64,000 nt of DNA, from assembly GCA_036924855.1 (NCBI GenBank), contig JBAGRP010000001.1:2232001-2296000 (forward strand), in the 5' to 3' direction. Source of the stretch: Nitrobacteraceae bacterium AZCC 2146. Its GTDB lineage: Bacteria > Pseudomonadota > Alphaproteobacteria > Rhizobiales > Xanthobacteraceae. Below the pieces are notes generated by a model that was given only the letters and a program-made list of their open reading frames with translations, made no database searches and was not told the DNA's origin. The translations under genes and the position numbers were made by a program. Positions 16,970-24,638 of the stretch are shown piece after piece; position 1 is the first letter of the stretch; each line of letters begins with the position of its first letter.

Positions 16970-17470
16970 ATGAACCATGCGCAACGCCAGCCCGCTCCCG
17001 CCGCCATCGCGGCGCCGCCGCTTCCCGCATCGACGCCGGCCGAGGCCCGCAAGCTCGCCGAAAACATGATGAATGCGATGAACGCGCTGCTCGCGATAAT
17101 CGAGCGGGAGACCGAGCTGGTCCGCGCCGGCAAGGTCCGCGAAGCGATCAAGCTCGAGGAAAAGAAGAGCGAGATGTCGCGTCGCTACATCGCGATGATC
17201 ACGCTGCTGAAGGCCAGCCAGAAATATCTGGCGCAGACGACGCCCGATCTGCTCTCGGCCCTGCACCGCCATCACGACGTGTTCCGCGCGATGCTGCAGG
17301 TCAATCTCACCGTACTGGCCACGGCACACGCGGTGTCGGAAGGCATCGTGCGCGGCGTCAACACCGAGATCCAGCGCCGCAACATTCCGCAGACCTACAC
17401 CGCCGCCGGACAGCGCGCGCAGCCGGGCCGGGTCAACATGACGCCGATCGTGGTCAACCGATCCATGTGA
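16970..17470 (+). CDS. flgN: FlgN-like flagellar chaperone
   Basis: 166 residues from the ATG at 16970, 17 bp after the flgJ-like gene and preceded by GCAGAGGA. An Ala/Pro-rich N-terminus is followed by a helical region (NAMNALLAIIERETELVRAG, KLEEKKSEMSRRYIAMITLL) typical of the FlgN family, which chaperones the hook-filament junction proteins FlgK and FlgL before export. It is the last gene of the flgI operon. The family is divergent, so the name rests on the helical motif and context. Confidence 0.7.
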   Translation: MNHAQRQPAPAAIAAPPLPASTPAEARKLAENMMNAMNALLAIIERETELVRAGKVREAIKLEEKKSEMSRRYIAMITLLKASQKYLAQTTPDLLSALHRHHDVFRAMLQVNLTVLATAHAVSEGIVRGVNTEIQRRNIPQTYTAAGQRAQPGRVNMTPIVVNRSM

Positions 17471-17636
17471 TCGGAGCACCTTGCAGGCCGGCGCCGGACG
17501 CACCTTGAAGCGTCCCGACAATGCTATCTTTTGAATCAAATCATCGCACAGAGGTAAGTACCGCCTTTAGGCGGTTGTGACATATTGAAGTTTGGGAAGG
17601 GGTCGGGATTCATCTAGTGGAGGCCAGGAGGCTGCC

Positions 17637-18023
17637 ATGGGAGCCGATTTCAACGTCAAACCGGTGGGGGCACCGGTTGCTGCACCGATCGTCAGGCCCG
17701 CGCCGGAAGCGGCTCGCGAAGCCGTGCCGACACAATTGCCGCCCGACAAGAGCGTCAGCGCATCGGACGCCTTGCTGAAATCGAACATCTCCGCAGCCAA
17801 TTATCAGCAGGTTGATAGCGACCGTATTTCGAAGGGCGTGATCATCGATCGGGAAGCCGCCGAGATCGTGTATGTCTCGGTCGACAAGAAGACCAATCAG
17901 ATCGTCAACCAGTATCCCGAAGAATCGCGGTTGCGCACCCGCGCCTATCTTCGCGCGATGGACGCTGCCAAGCAGAACGCCAAACAGGATGAACGGCGCG
18001 TCGAGACTGACCGCACCGTATAA
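17637..18023 (+). CDS. FlaG-like flagellar protein
   Basis: 128 residues from an ATG preceded by AGGAGG. A disordered Pro/Ala-rich N-terminal half precedes a compact C-terminal segment VYVSVDKKTNQIVNQYPEES followed by RLRTRAYLRAMD, which resembles the FlaG pattern of a beta-hairpin with an Ile/Val-rich strand and a terminal helix. FlaG proteins affect filament length in other bacteria. The gene converges with the 120-residue gene at 18032, 8 bp away. The name is tentative. Confidence 0.55.
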   Translation: MGADFNVKPVGAPVAAPIVRPAPEAAREAVPTQLPPDKSVSASDALLKSNISAANYQQVDSDRISKGVIIDREAAEIVYVSVDKKTNQIVNQYPEESRLRTRAYLRAMDAAKQNAKQDERRVETDRTV

Positions 18024-18031
18024 GCGAGTCT

Positions 18032-18394
18032 TTATGTATCGCGGATCGCGTAAGCGGTGTCGAGGTAGGTGCTGCCCGTGGCCGGATCGGTCACCGCAGT
18101 TTTGATTGTCGCCTTGTTGTCGGCGGTCAGCGTAAATTTGGTATCGCCTACCCGGAAGGCGTTGTCCTTGATCAGCACCTGCTGATACTTGACTGTCAAG
18201 CCGCTGCTATACTTCACCTGCGCGCGAAAACCCGAGATCTGCGAGACATCGATCTTGAACTTCTTCTTGTCGGCGTACGCGCCTTCCCAGCTACCCTTGA
18301 ACGTGTCGGGATCGACATCGACGTACTTGGTAGACGTCGTCGGCACGGTCGTCCTGTAGCTGCTGGAAAGAATGCTCAGGACGTCCGCCATCAT
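18032..18394 (-). CDS. Hypothetical protein of the flagellar locus
   Basis: 120 residues, not recognised as a known family. It begins MMADVLSILSSSYRTTVPTT and reads as a beta-rich domain (FKGSWEGAYADKKKFKIDVS, VKYSSGLTVKYQQVLIKDN). There is no signal peptide or membrane helix. Because the N-terminus recalls early segments of exported axial proteins, an export substrate or hook/filament accessory is possible. A sigma-54-like element (18428-18442) and a near-CtrA box (TTAA-N7-TTAC, 18463-18477) lie directly upstream, supporting a flagellar role. Confidence 0.6.
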   Translation of the reverse strand: MMADVLSILSSSYRTTVPTTSTKYVDVDPDTFKGSWEGAYADKKKFKIDVSQISGFRAQVKYSSGLTVKYQQVLIKDNAFRVGDTKFTLTADNKATIKTAVTDPATGSTYLDTAYAIRDT

Positions 18395-18427
18395 AGCCTC
18401 ATCGTTTGCGCGCAGCCGCGAATCGGC

Positions 18428-18442
18428 GCGCGTTCCGTGCCA
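18428..18442 (-). promoter_or_regulatory. Possible sigma-54 promoter of the 120-residue gene
   Basis: On the minus strand TGGCACGGAACGCGC has a perfect -24 half TGGCACG and a GC 12 bp from the GG. The -12 half (ACGCGC) is poor. It lies 34 bp upstream of the start codon at 18394. Confidence 0.35.
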
Positions 18443-18494
18443 CCATTAGGCAGCGCGGACCGTTAAGGCATCGTTACGGAATGTTTCTCGTCGC

Positions 18495-18860
18495 TCAGGG
18501 GCGCCCGGACAGGCCCGCTGCGATGTTGCGGTTGATATCGATCAGCGACTGAAGCTTTTCAACTTCCCGCTTCTGCTGCAACGCGGTGCACTGCGTCAGC
18601 ACGAAGATTCCGATATTGGCGATGTTCTGGCGAATCTCGAGCGACTGTGGATTGTCATCGCGCAAGGCGTCGCCAACGAAGATCGACCAGAGCTTGCGAT
18701 TGAACAGCAGGGATTCGTCGTAGCCGGCGTCGGTGTTCGCCCAATTGGCCATGACGTCCTGAAGCTTACGTGCAGCCTTCAGAAGGGCTTGTGCTTCGAT
18801 GTCCCGCGGTGTGGCAGTGGTCTGAGCTGTACGCGCGTAAGCCTGGGCACCAGTGGACAT
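18495..18860 (-). CDS. flaF: Flagellin synthesis regulator FlaF
   Basis: 121 residues with the FlaF pattern AYARTAQTTATPRDIEAQAL near the N-terminus and LLFNRKLWSIFVGDALRDDN in the centre. In Caulobacter, FlaF is required for flagellin translation and secretion, antagonistically to FlbT. It follows flbT after 3 bp on the same strand, and both lie next to the flagellin genes, the classic alphaproteobacterial arrangement. Confidence 0.93.
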   Translation of the reverse strand: MSTGAQAYARTAQTTATPRDIEAQALLKAARKLQDVMANWANTDAGYDESLLFNRKLWSIFVGDALRDDNPQSLEIRQNIANIGIFVLTQCTALQQKREVEKLQSLIDINRNIAAGLSGRP

Positions 18861-18863
18861 GCA

Positions 18864-19241
18864 TTACCTCAGAAGGTCTTCTTCGCGCTTGATCAGCGGG
18901 CGCAATTCCCTGAGTGCTTTGTAAAGAGCGCCGCTTAAAATAAGCTTACTAACTTCTTCGATCGGCTCGCGAAAACTCGGCACTGCTTCGATCAATTCCT
19001 TGATGAAGCCGAGGTACAGATCCTGATAACCGGGGATGTCGTTCTCCAGATACATCATCTGGACGCAGAGATAGATTCGCTTCACCGGTGTGGTCGCAGT
19101 CTCCGAAGTGAGGATGTCCTTTTCGCGCAGGATCGGCGCGTCGCCGTCGATCAGGAATGCGGTGCGATTATCTGAATTGGTGATGACGCTTTGACCGATG
19201 ATGATTCGCTCGCCCGGCTTCAGCTCGACTCGCAAAGGCAT
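18864..19241 (-). CDS. flbT: Flagellin translation repressor FlbT
   Basis: 125 residues: MPLRVELKPGERIIIGQSVI at the N-terminus, then KRIYLCVQMMYLENDIPGYQ and ALYKALRELRPLIKREEDLL, all FlbT signatures. In Caulobacter and Brucella, FlbT acts post-transcriptionally on flagellin mRNA (repressor or activator depending on species). It is the first gene of flbT-flaF and lies downstream of flagellin 1, separated by a hairpin. Confidence 0.94.
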   Translation of the reverse strand: MPLRVELKPGERIIIGQSVITNSDNRTAFLIDGDAPILREKDILTSETATTPVKRIYLCVQMMYLENDIPGYQDLYLGFIKELIEAVPSFREPIEEVSKLILSGALYKALRELRPLIKREEDLLR

Positions 19242-19399
19242 TCAGGTCTCCTCTTCCCGCGCCGAACCCTCGGGCACTGGAATTTGTGCCATGTTTTGCG
19301 CGGCGATGCACCATTTGGCGGCGTAAAAATACGCTTGCGAATCGAATAATGCCCAGCATTCCACGATTTCTGGCGGTTTCGGACTGCACAAACGCGAAA

Positions 19400-19419
19400 C
19401 GGCGGGGTTTCCCCCGCCG
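19400..19419 (-). terminator. Hairpin downstream of flagellin 1
   Basis: CGGCGGGG (19400-19407) pairs with CCCCGCCG (19412-19419) across a 4-nt loop. On the minus strand it is followed by GTTTCGCGTTTGTG, a weak T-rich tract. It lies 28 bp past the flagellin stop codon. Confidence 0.5.
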
Positions 19420-19447
19420 CCCGGAAATCCCAGTCAGGCCGCCGGAC

Positions 19448-21733
19448 TTACTGGAGCAGCTTCAGGACGCTCTGCTGCGACTGGTTGGCCAGTGCGAGCG
19501 CGGAGACGGCGATCGACTGCCGGGTCGACAGCGCCTGGCTGTTGGCGGCTTCTTCGTTGGTGTCGGCGAGCGTCAGATTGGACGAGCCGGTCTGCAGCAC
19601 GTTGATCAGGTTCTTCGCGAAGTCCTGGCGGATCTGCACGATCGACAGGTTGGAGCCGAGCGACGATGCCAGCGAACGCAGCTGGGTACTGGCCATGTTG
19701 AGCGAGGTCAGCGTGCGGTTGGTCGATGCGTTGTCGATGAAATCGCCACCGGCCACCAGCGTCGGCAGTCCCAGGCCCGCCGGCGTCAATTGCGAGCCGG
19801 TGATGTTGAGGGTCGACTTGCCGGTTTCGTTGAACACCAGCTTCAGCGTGTCGCCGGCCAGCAGGTTGACGCCGTTGAAGGACGCGTCCTGCGACGTGGT
19901 GGTGATCTGCGTAATGACGTTATTGTACTGCGCCACCAGGTTCGAACGGGTCGACTGTGACGCCAGGTCGACAACCGGCGGCGCCGCGCTGGTGAAGCTC
20001 AAAGCCGAGGTAACGGTGCCACCCATGGTGCCGCCATCGAGCACGGATCCCATCGTCGACGATGCGTAGTCATTGCCCGAGGTGATCACCAGCTTGCCGG
20101 TGGCATCGACGGTGGCGGCCAGGTTGTTGGCGGCCAATGCGACGTTCAGCTGCGCCAGGGTCTTGACGGTGCCGTTGGTGCCGTCACCGAAGGTGATGTT
20201 GACCGGCGTGCCGCCCTTGAACGACGTGAAGGTCAGCGTGGTGCCGCTGATGCCGCCAGGACCCGCGGCGCGTGCTGCCGTAAACACGGTCGATGTGCCG
20301 GTGTTGCCGGCGAGGCCGAGTGCCGAAAGGGCATTGCCGCTGCCGCTGATCGAAAGATCCTGGATCGTGCCGGTGCTGATCTTGAACGTGCCGTTGGCGG
20401 CAACGGTCGATGCGGTAGAACCCTGCGTGGTGGTCAGAGCGGCGACGCCAGTCGTAGCGTTGTTGGCCGCAGTCTGCACGCCGGTAGCGAGATCGATGGC
20501 CGTGAGAACGTCGGAGATCTTGCCGCCCTGGAGATAGACCGTCGTATTGCCACTACCGTCGGTGACTATGTTGGAGCCGACCGGCGAGCCGGAGCCGACC
20601 GGGATGTTGGCCGCTGCCGGAACGGACGCATCCTTGAACGTGATGGTCTTGCCATTGACGTAAAGTGTCGAGCCGCTCTGGATCAGATTTCCGATGGTGC
20701 CCGGAGCCGTCGTGCGCGATTGCGAGACGGAGACCGTTCCGGCGCCGACCGATGTCGTCAGGCCGAGCTGCTTCAGCAAGTCCGCCTTTCCACTGATGTT
20801 GAGATCCGAACCCGTGGAGGTCGACAGCGTGAGGACACCGGCAGCAATAGATGCGACGGTGCCGGACGACGATGAAGCCGTTGCGACGCCGTTGGAAATG
20901 ACGGCTTTCTGCACACCGCTGGCGAGATCGATGGCCTTGGTCAGGTCGGCCACGCTGCCGGTCGGCGCGGCCGCCGTACCGAGATAGACCGTGGAGTTGC
21001 CGTTGCCGTCGGTAACCACATTGGTATTGACGCTATCGACGCCAAGCCCCACCGGAGCGGTGGCCGCGGTCGGCGCCGGCCCGGTTCGGAAGGTGATCGT
21101 CTTGCCGTTCACCATCATGGTGTCGCCGTCGTTCGGCTGTGCCGTGGCGCCGATGGTCGCCGCGCTGGCAGGCGTTCCGATCAGTTTCAACGTGCCGGAC
21201 AGCGACGCCGCAGTACCGGCACCGTCAGGCGCGGGCGTACCGACCAGCGATGCCGCCACGCCACCCAGCGTGGTGGCTCCGGTGACCGGCGTCGTACCGC
21301 CGGCGGTGCCGTTATACACCGCGTTGCTGGTGGCGGTGGCGCTGGCGAAAGTCTGGGTGCCGCGGAGATCGTCGGGGGTCGCGCCGGCGATGGTGGTGGA
21401 GACGTTGGACTTGGTCGAATAGCCCACGGGGGTCTGCAGCGCCTGGTTCGCGAGCGATTTCGCGGTGTCCACGAGCTTCTGCAGCGAGCTGATGCCGGTG
21501 TTGGCCGCCTGCAGGATCTGCACGCCGTTGCCGATGCCGTCGAGCAGGTTGTTGATGTCGCTGGCGCGGCTGTCGAGCCCGGCCGCCGTGAAGAAGTTCG
21601 TCGGGTTGTCGAGCGCGGTATTGACCTTCTTGCCGCTCGCGAGCCGATTCTGGGTGGTTGACAACAAATCTGCGGTTGATTGCAGCGAAAGCAGATTCTG
21701 ACGAACCGACGCCGAGAGAACAATGCCTGACAT
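19448..21733 (-). CDS. fliC: Flagellin (long form, copy 1)
   Basis: 761 residues, about 50 percent longer than a typical flagellin. The conserved N-terminal D0/D1 helices (SVRQNLLSLQSTADLLSTTQ, LASGKKVNTALDNPTNFFTA) and C-terminal D1/D0 (ADTNEEAANSQALSTRQSIA, ALANQSQQSVLKLLQ) are intact. The centre (about 130-600) is a Gly/Ala/Ser/Thr-rich surface region with repeated modules built on VNGKTITF and DGNGNSTVYL. It is paralogous to the flagellin at 22117. It is exported through the flagellar apparatus to form the filament. The leader CAGGAAGGTT precedes the ATG, and a CtrA-type box lies 231 bp upstream. Confidence 0.96.
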   Translation of the reverse strand: MSGIVLSASVRQNLLSLQSTADLLSTTQNRLASGKKVNTALDNPTNFFTAAGLDSRASDINNLLDGIGNGVQILQAANTGISSLQKLVDTAKSLANQALQTPVGYSTKSNVSTTIAGATPDDLRGTQTFASATATSNAVYNGTAGGTTPVTGATTLGGVAASLVGTPAPDGAGTAASLSGTLKLIGTPASAATIGATAQPNDGDTMMVNGKTITFRTGPAPTAATAPVGLGVDSVNTNVVTDGNGNSTVYLGTAAAPTGSVADLTKAIDLASGVQKAVISNGVATASSSSGTVASIAAGVLTLSTSTGSDLNISGKADLLKQLGLTTSVGAGTVSVSQSRTTAPGTIGNLIQSGSTLYVNGKTITFKDASVPAAANIPVGSGSPVGSNIVTDGSGNTTVYLQGGKISDVLTAIDLATGVQTAANNATTGVAALTTTQGSTASTVAANGTFKISTGTIQDLSISGSGNALSALGLAGNTGTSTVFTAARAAGPGGISGTTLTFTSFKGGTPVNITFGDGTNGTVKTLAQLNVALAANNLAATVDATGKLVITSGNDYASSTMGSVLDGGTMGGTVTSALSFTSAAPPVVDLASQSTRSNLVAQYNNVITQITTTSQDASFNGVNLLAGDTLKLVFNETGKSTLNITGSQLTPAGLGLPTLVAGGDFIDNASTNRTLTSLNMASTQLRSLASSLGSNLSIVQIRQDFAKNLINVLQTGSSNLTLADTNEEAANSQALSTRQSIAVSALALANQSQQSVLKLLQ

Positions 21734-21963
21734 GTTGTAACCTTCCTGATCCTTGCGGGCCGCGGACCTTCAGGTCGCACGCCGCATGGTGCCGTCGCAT
21801 GCAACCAAGAGGTCGCTACGACGCAGCCGGTGATGTTTGACGCCCTTCTGGAAGAGAGATCTCAGCGCACGTACATGAGTGCGACCGGACCAAACGCAGC
21901 CGATTCTCGGCCTACCTGCTTCCTACTTATCCCGACTATGGCCGACCAGGATTTAAGATATGG

Positions 21964-21978
21964 TTAACAGGCCATTAA
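21964..21978. promoter_or_regulatory. CtrA-type box TTAA-N7-TTAA upstream of flagellin 1
   Basis: TTAA at 21964-21967 and at 21975-21978 are separated by exactly 7 bp. The box lies between the terminators of flagellin 2 and the start of flagellin 1 (383-bp gap), 231 bp upstream of the start codon. Regulatory function is inferred from the motif. Confidence 0.45.
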
Positions 21979-22005
21979 AGACTGCGTAAAACTGTCCCAA
22001 AACGG

Positions 22006-22036
22006 AAAAAGCCCGGCAAAGCAATGCTTTCCGGGC
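22006..22036 (-). terminator. Second terminator-like hairpin after flagellin 2
   Basis: GCCCGG (22011-22016) pairs with CCGGGC (22031-22036), continued by AAAGCA/TGCTTT inside. On the minus strand the stem is followed by TTTTT. It stands about 30 bp beyond the first terminator, giving a tandem arrangement. Confidence 0.65.
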
Positions 22037-22061
22037 CGGTCGGATCGAGTCATCAGGCAAT

Positions 22062-22094
22062 AAAAAGAGCGGCGGAGTTTCCCCCGCCGCTCTC
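22062..22094 (-). terminator. Rho-independent terminator of flagellin 2
   Basis: On the minus strand GAGCGGCGG pairs with CCGCCGCTC (22084-22092 with 22067-22075) and is followed immediately by TTTTTATTG. This strong stem plus T-run begins about 25 bp after the stop codon. Confidence 0.85.
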
Positions 22095-22116
22095 TATTCG
22101 GTTCAGTGCGCCGGGA

Positions 22117-24360
22117 TTAGCGGAGCAGCTGGAGCACGCCCTGCTGCGACTGGTTGGCCAGCGACAGCGCGGAGACGGCGATCGACTGGCGGGTCGACAG
22201 CGCCTGGCTGTTGGCCGCTTCCTCGTTCGTGTCGGCCAGCGTCAGGTTCGACGCACCGGTCTGCAGCACGTTGATCAGGTTCTTCGAGAAATCCTGACGC
22301 AACTGCACGATCGAGAGGTTCGAACCGAGTGCCGAAGCCTGAGACCGCAGCGTCGAAGCGGCGGTGGTCAGGGTGCTCAGCACTTTGTTGGTCGAGGCGT
22401 TGTCGATGAAGTCGGTGCCCGACGTCAGGCTCGACAGGCCGAGGCCGGCCGAGTTGAAGTTCACGCCCTGGATGTTCAGCGTGGACTTGCCGGTTTCGTT
22501 GAACGTCAGCTTCAGAGTGTCACCGCCGAGCAGGTTGACGCCGTTGAACGACGAGTCCTTAGAGGTGGTGTTGATCTGTTCGAGGACGTTGTTGAACTGC
22601 GACACCAGGTTGGCGCGAGTCGTCTGGGCAGCAGCATCCTGAACGGGAGCCTGCGCCGTCGTGAAGCTTAGCGCGCTGGTGAGCGTGCCACCGATCGTGC
22701 CGCCCGACACCGCGGAGCCGATCGTCGTGGAGGCGTAGTCGTTCGACGCCGCGATGGTCAGTACGCCGTTCGCATCGACGGTAGCGCCGAGGTTGTTGGC
22801 CGCCAGCTTGACGTTGAGCTGCGCCAGCGACTTGACGGTGCCGTTGGTGCCGTCGCCGAGCGTGACATCGACCGCCGTGCCGCCATTGAAGGACGAGAAT
22901 GACAGGGTCTTGCCATTGACACCACCTGTACCCGCCGCACGCGCCGCGGTGAAGGTCGAGCTGCTGCCCGTCGGGCCGTTGAGGCCCAGGGCCGACAGCG
23001 CATTGCCGGTGCCGGAGATGCTGAGATCAGCAGCCGTACCGGTGCTGAGCTTCAGCGTGCCGCTCGAGGAAACGCTCGAGGCGGTCAGGCCGGTTCCGAC
23101 GGTCAGCGTGGAGACGCCGGCCGCGTTGGAAGCGGTTTGCACGCCGGTGGCAAGATCGATGGCCTTCAGCGTGTCAGCAACGGTGGCGCCCGACAGATAA
23201 ACAATCGAGTTGCCGCTGCCGTCCGTCTGCAGATGGCTGCCGGCCTGGATGCCCGAACCTGCGGGAACCTGGGCCGCTGCCGGCTGCGCTGCGTTCGAGA
23301 AGGTGATCGTGTGACCGTTCACATTCAGGGTCGAGCCATCCTTGATCAGGTTGGCGGTGGTGGTCGCAGCCGTCGTGCGTGCAGCAGTGACGGAAACGTT
23401 GCCGGCGCCGATCGACGAGGTCAGGCCGAATTCCTTGAGCAGGTCGGCCTTACCGGTAACGGTGAGGTCGGAACCAGTCGAGGTATTGAGGGTCGTGATG
23501 CCGCCGACGACCGCCGAAGTGTTGCCAGTGATGGTCGCTGCGCCCGCAGTATTCACGGTCTTCGCAACGCCGCTGGCCAGATCGACCGCGGTGAGCACGT
23601 CGGCAACGGTGCCGCCGCTCAGGTAAATGCTGGAGTTGCCGCTTCCATCGGTGACGATGTTGCCGCTGACGCCAGAACCGGTCGGAACCGCGGCTGCAGC
23701 CGGGGCAGCACCCGCCTTGAAGGTGATCGTCTTGCCGTTGACGACGAGAACGTCGCCATCCTTCGGTGCAGCGGCCGCAGTCAAGTCCGTCGCAGCGCCC
23801 GTACCGGTCAGCAACAGAGTGCTGGCGAAAGCAGCAGTTCCGTCACCGGCCTTTGTTGCAGCGGGGGCGACGAGAGAACCGGCAACACCGCCCAGGGTGG
23901 TGGTGGCAGTGATCGGCGAAGCACCACCAGCGGTACCGTCGGAAACGACGTTGCCGATTGCGGAAGCACTGGAGAAGGTGGAAGTGCCACGGAGGTCGTC
24001 AGCGGTCGCGCCGGCAATGGTCGTCGAAACGTTCGACTTGGTCGAGTAGCCGGTGGTGGTCTGCAGCGCCTGGTTGGCGATCGACTTTGCGGAGTCGACC
24101 AGCTTCTGCAGCGAGGTGATGCCGGTGTTGGCTGCCTGCAGGATTTGCACGCCGTTGCCGATACCATCGAGCAGGTTGTTGATGTCGCTGGAGCGGTTGT
24201 TCAATCCCTGGGCGGTGAAGAAGTTGGTGGGATTGTCGAGCGCTGAGTTGACCTTGTTACCGGTGGAGAGACGGCTCTGGGTGGTGGAGAGGAGGTCCGC
24301 GGTCGACTGCAGCGAGAGCAAGTTCTGACGGACGGAGGCCGAGAGTGTAATGCCGGACAT
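22117..24360 (-). CDS. fliC: Flagellin (long form, copy 2)
   Basis: 747 residues, a paralogue of the adjacent flagellin with nearly identical termini (MSGITLSASVRQNLLSLQST; LSLANQSQQGVLQLLR). The central region contains two clear tandem copies of a roughly 140-residue module: VNGKTITF at about 207 and VNGHTITF at about 347, each followed by TDGSGNS, a VADxLxAxDLAxGV helix and an SxSG/GLxxSxG element. A third, partial copy starts near 482. The extra modules should form large outer filament domains. The gene ends in tandem terminators. The leader AGGAAGGTATC resembles that of copy 1. Confidence 0.96.
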   Translation of the reverse strand: MSGITLSASVRQNLLSLQSTADLLSTTQSRLSTGNKVNSALDNPTNFFTAQGLNNRSSDINNLLDGIGNGVQILQAANTGITSLQKLVDSAKSIANQALQTTTGYSTKSNVSTTIAGATADDLRGTSTFSSASAIGNVVSDGTAGGASPITATTTLGGVAGSLVAPAATKAGDGTAAFASTLLLTGTGAATDLTAAAAPKDGDVLVVNGKTITFKAGAAPAAAAVPTGSGVSGNIVTDGSGNSSIYLSGGTVADVLTAVDLASGVAKTVNTAGAATITGNTSAVVGGITTLNTSTGSDLTVTGKADLLKEFGLTSSIGAGNVSVTAARTTAATTTANLIKDGSTLNVNGHTITFSNAAQPAAAQVPAGSGIQAGSHLQTDGSGNSIVYLSGATVADTLKAIDLATGVQTASNAAGVSTLTVGTGLTASSVSSSGTLKLSTGTAADLSISGTGNALSALGLNGPTGSSSTFTAARAAGTGGVNGKTLSFSSFNGGTAVDVTLGDGTNGTVKSLAQLNVKLAANNLGATVDANGVLTIAASNDYASTTIGSAVSGGTIGGTLTSALSFTTAQAPVQDAAAQTTRANLVSQFNNVLEQINTTSKDSSFNGVNLLGGDTLKLTFNETGKSTLNIQGVNFNSAGLGLSSLTSGTDFIDNASTNKVLSTLTTAASTLRSQASALGSNLSIVQLRQDFSKNLINVLQTGASNLTLADTNEEAANSQALSTRQSIAVSALSLANQSQQGVLQLLR

Positions 24361-24508
24361 GTTAGATACCTTCCTGGTAGACTAAACAGCGATCTTCTTG
24401 ATCGACAGACGGACCATGGACTCCAGAATCTAAAATTCCGTAAAGGGAACACACGTTGTTGGATGCATTTTATGCGTGTATTCAGGCCCAACACCCGCCG
24501 CAAACAAC

Positions 24509-24541
24509 AAAAATCCCGACTCGCGAGAGCCGGGATTTTTT
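24509..24541 (-). terminator. Terminator downstream of flgL
   Basis: AAAAATCCCGACTC (24509-24522) pairs with GAGCCGGGATTTTT (24527-24540) with one A-C mismatch and a GCGA loop. On the minus strand it follows flgL by about 100 bp and ends in a T-run. No gene or further element was recognised in 24361-24508. Confidence 0.8.
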
Positions 24542-24638
24542 GATCGCTATCAAAGGCTTGGAAGGTAACGGCAGCGAATGGATCGATGCCAACGCGGCCT
24601 TATTGAACGCGTGTGGTTGTTAAGAACCGCGCGACCTT

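Noticed and set aside
21930..21955. Possible sigma-28 promoter for flagellin 1
   Set aside because: A TAAA-N15 followed by a GTCGGGATAA-like sequence exists on the minus strand, but the -10 half matches GCCGATAA too poorly to be listed.
22117..24360. Repeats in the flagellins read as a CRISPR-like array
   Set aside because: The repeats are 140-residue coding modules with protein-level conservation, not short identical direct repeats with unique spacers.
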